Part shown: piece after piece, positions 4,816 through 5,080 of the stretch
How positions within the stretch are numbered: position 1 is the stretch's first letter
Layout of the letters: the number at the start of each line of letters is the position of its first letter
Origin: Gammaproteobacteria bacterium
GTDB taxonomy: Bacteria > Pseudomonadota > Gammaproteobacteria > QOAV01
Length of the DNA stretch: 5,080 bases
NCBI GenBank assembly: GCA_027067235.1
Contig: JALXFQ010000301.1
Coordinates: 1-5,080, forward strand
Reading direction: 5' to 3'
The notes under the pieces: model-generated
The model's input: the letters and a program-made list of their open reading frames with translations, nothing else
The model's database searches: none
What the model was told of the DNA's origin: nothing
Position numbers and translations under genes: made by a program

Positions 4816-5080
4816 AATTCCAGACACCGGCGAACGCTCCCGCGCCAGCAACCGCGTCACCCTGGTCAGCATAGCGGTCAACATGGTCATCGCTCTGGCC
4901 CAGGTGATTGTCGGCATACTGGGGCATTCCCAGGGCCTGATCGCCGATGGCGTACATACCCTGTCCGACCTGCTGTCCGACTTCCTGGTGCTGTTTGCGG
5001 TCAAGCATGGCGCAAAAGCAGCTGACGAGGACCACCCCTACGGCCACGCCCGCTACGAAACCGCCGCCACCCTGGCGCTG
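4805..5080 (+). CDS. Cation diffusion facilitator (CDF) family metal transporter, N-terminal part (runs off window)
   Basis: The first 92 residues are present. A hydrophilic N-terminus (MTTEIPDTGERSRASNR) is followed by a first helix at about 18-40 and a second at about 43-67 with LIADGVHTLSDLLSDF. The DEDHPYGHARYE loop (74-85) then matches the conserved loop of E. coli FieF (DDNHSFGHGKAE). Aligned to FieF, H51 and D55 take the positions of metal ligands D45 and D49, so the inner-membrane site is HxxxD on this helix, a pattern more common in zinc-type than iron-type members. D74 and H81 correspond to FieF D68 and H75. Such proteins export divalent metals (Zn, Fe, Cd, Mn) by proton antiport. 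The GTG start at 4805 has GGTG at 4794-4797 seven bases upstream and overlaps the tusA-like gene by 11 bases, so it is the third gene of the operon. The metal cannot be fixed from this half. Confidence 0.9.
   Translation, partial: MTTEIPDTGERSRASNRVTLVSIAVNMVIALAQVIVGILGHSQGLIADGVHTLSDLLSDFLVLFAVKHGAKAADEDHPYGHARYETAATLAL

Overview
The window is a moderately GC-rich piece of a proteobacterial chromosome, most likely gamma- (possibly beta-) proteobacterial. This is judged from the gene families, the codon use and the structured intergenic repeats; no rRNA, tRNA or phylogenetic marker is present to settle it. There is no phage, CRISPR array or complete insertion sequence.

Layout, left to right. 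(1) Minus strand, 1-301: the first codons of a sodium/solute symporter large subunit, preceded by its small two-helix partner (DUF4212 family). (2) A 217-base divergent intergenic region with two perfect inverted repeats and a candidate plus-strand promoter. (3) Plus strand, 519-2375: a 618-residue exported protein of the DUF255/SSP411 (YyaL, SPATA20) family, with an N-terminal thioredoxin fold (CHWC) and an (alpha/alpha)6-barrel-like C-terminus. (4) A 534-base convergent intergenic region, 2376-2909, with a 12-bp perfect palindromic terminator followed immediately by a mosaic of palindromic and direct repeats. (5) Minus strand, 2910-3431: a secreted TlpA/ResA-type thiol:disulfide protein (WCEPC) with a recognisable promoter and ribosome binding site. 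(6) Plus strand, 3551 to the window edge: a compact overlapping operon. It encodes an MnmA/ThiI-like PP-loop ATPase with a C-terminal NFACT-R-like RNA-binding domain, a TusA-like sulfur carrier, and the start of a cation diffusion facilitator (CDF) transporter.

The most interesting functional unit is the 3551-5080 operon. The PP-loop enzyme has an SGGLDS ATP-pyrophosphatase loop and cysteines placed like the two catalytic cysteines of MnmA. Its stop codon overlaps the start codon of the TusA-like sulfur carrier (ATGA), so a persulfide relay from TusA to the enzyme for thiolation of an RNA base is a coherent prediction. The RNA target is unknown. The CDF gene overlaps tusA by 11 bases, linking metal export to this sulfur pathway.

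The two thioredoxin-fold proteins in the middle (SSP411-like and TlpA-like) both carry export signals, so both are predicted to act outside the cytoplasm. They are convergently transcribed and not in an operon. The repeat mosaic between them is the most unusual non-coding structure here; it also creates a 169-codon false reading frame on the minus strand.
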